Shown piece by piece: positions 4,974 through 5,411 of a DNA stretch of 5,411 nt (the stretch's first letter is position 1; the number at the start of each line of letters is the position of its first letter). The DNA lies in assembly GCA_000467935.1 (NCBI GenBank), contig KI259757.1, positions 3,159 through 8,569 of the forward strand. The letters run 5' to 3'. This stretch comes from Peptostreptococcaceae bacterium oral taxon 113 str. W5053 (GTDB lineage: Bacteria > Bacillota > Clostridia > Tissierellales > Peptoniphilaceae). Position numbers and translations under genes: made by a program. Under the pieces are notes generated by a model. It ran no database searches. It had not been told where the DNA came from and saw nothing but the letters and a program-made list of their open reading frames with translations.

Positions 4974-5411
4974 TTGATCAATGAAGAAGTTACAAGGCAA
5001 GTAATTGCAGTAAAGAAAAAAGCACTTCATCTAACGGCAAGAGAAGTAATAAAACTGATGAAAATGATACTTAACAAGGCGGAAAAAGAGAAAAACGGAT
5101 TGAAGGATTTCATCGGCAAGCAAAAGCCTACTACAGTAAAAGATTTAGTAAAAAAAGGCAAAGTGGAAACCTTAGAATTAAATGATGTGGACTTAAAAAA
5201 CTTAAAAAGAGAACTAAATAAAAGTGGCGTGAAATTCAGCATAAAAAAAGATTTAACTACAGGAAATAAGATAGTATTTTTTCAGGCAAAAGATGAAAAG
5301 GTAATGGAACAGGCATTTAAAGAAGCAGTAGCAAAATTTGCAAGAAAGAATAAGAAAAGAGAATCTGTAATAGACAAGCTAAATGGTCTTATGTCAAGAA
5401 ATAGTACAAGA
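4974..5411 (+). CDS. pcfB: PcfB-like (DUF3801) conjugation protein, 3' end outside window
   Basis: The frame is open for 146 codons to the window edge with no stop. It begins (M)INEEVTRQVIAVKKKALHLTAREVIKLM, which matches the start of DUF3801/PcfB proteins of Firmicute conjugative elements. In pCF10 and Tn1549-like elements such a gene lies just before the VirD4-type coupling protein. The family is therefore linked to conjugative DNA processing, but its biochemical activity is not evident from sequence. A middle part (about 56-105: TVKDLVKKGKVETLELNDVDLKNLKRELNKSGVKFSIKK and onward) has the alpha/beta pattern of a compact domain, and the C-terminal part is lysine-rich. The start is TTG, four bases after the upstream stop. 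It marks the transition from the replication to the transfer module. The missing C-terminus prevents a length comparison. Confidence 0.75.
   Translation, partial: MINEEVTRQVIAVKKKALHLTAREVIKLMKMILNKAEKEKNGLKDFIGKQKPTTVKDLVKKGKVETLELNDVDLKNLKRELNKSGVKFSIKKDLTTGNKIVFFQAKDEKVMEQAFKEAVAKFARKNKKRESVIDKLNGLMSRNSTR

Noticed and set aside
1..5411. tRNA, rRNA or CRISPR arrays
   Set aside because: No cloverleaf, ribosomal core sequence or spacer-repeat pattern was seen. The only regular repeats are the contiguous iterons in repA, which have no spacers.

Overview
The window looks like the maintenance module, running into the start of the transfer module, of an integrative/conjugative element or conjugative plasmid from a low-GC Firmicute. 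The host is most likely a member of Clostridia or Tissierellia. The evidence is AT-rich DNA, strong GGAGG-type ribosome binding sites, AGA/AAA-rich coding, and a gene order (parA, parB, RepA_N initiator, DnaC-like loader, PcfB/DUF3801) that is familiar from Tn1549-like and related elements. No integrase, relaxase or cargo resistance gene lies inside the window, so whether it is a plasmid or an integrated element cannot be decided here. All genes read left to right, and the longest gap between genes is under 200 bases.

Layout. Positions 1-183 hold a poly-G start that is probably a contig-end artefact, an extended -10 box, a long nested hairpin ending in a U tract, and a short inverted repeat ahead of a strong ribosome binding site. 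parA (184-959) is broken by a -1 shift at an A8 run. Its missing C-terminus is fully present in the next frame and runs into the parB start (952-1920). A self-contained transcription unit follows: promoter 1925-1953, a BRO-N/DinD-like gene at 2020-2907, and an intrinsic terminator at 2940-2974. Next come a RepA_N replication initiator (3006-4025), a DnaC/IstB-type AAA+ helicase loader (4115-4969) and the start of a PcfB/DUF3801 gene (4974 to the window end) that uses a TTG codon.

How the parts fit. ParA/ParB would provide segregation. The RepA_N protein would open the origin, and the DnaC-like ATPase would load the host helicase there. PcfB-type proteins normally sit beside the VirD4-type coupling protein at the start of the conjugation genes. 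The most informative structure is inside repA: four tandem 23-bp iterons plus a partial fifth, with a strict 23-base period that is not a multiple of three. They are followed by an AT-rich stretch and a C-rich block. This fits the known RepA_N habit of carrying the replication origin inside the initiator gene. The other points worth checking are the parA frameshift, the structured leader before parA, and the separately controlled BRO/DinD-like cassette between the partition and replication modules.
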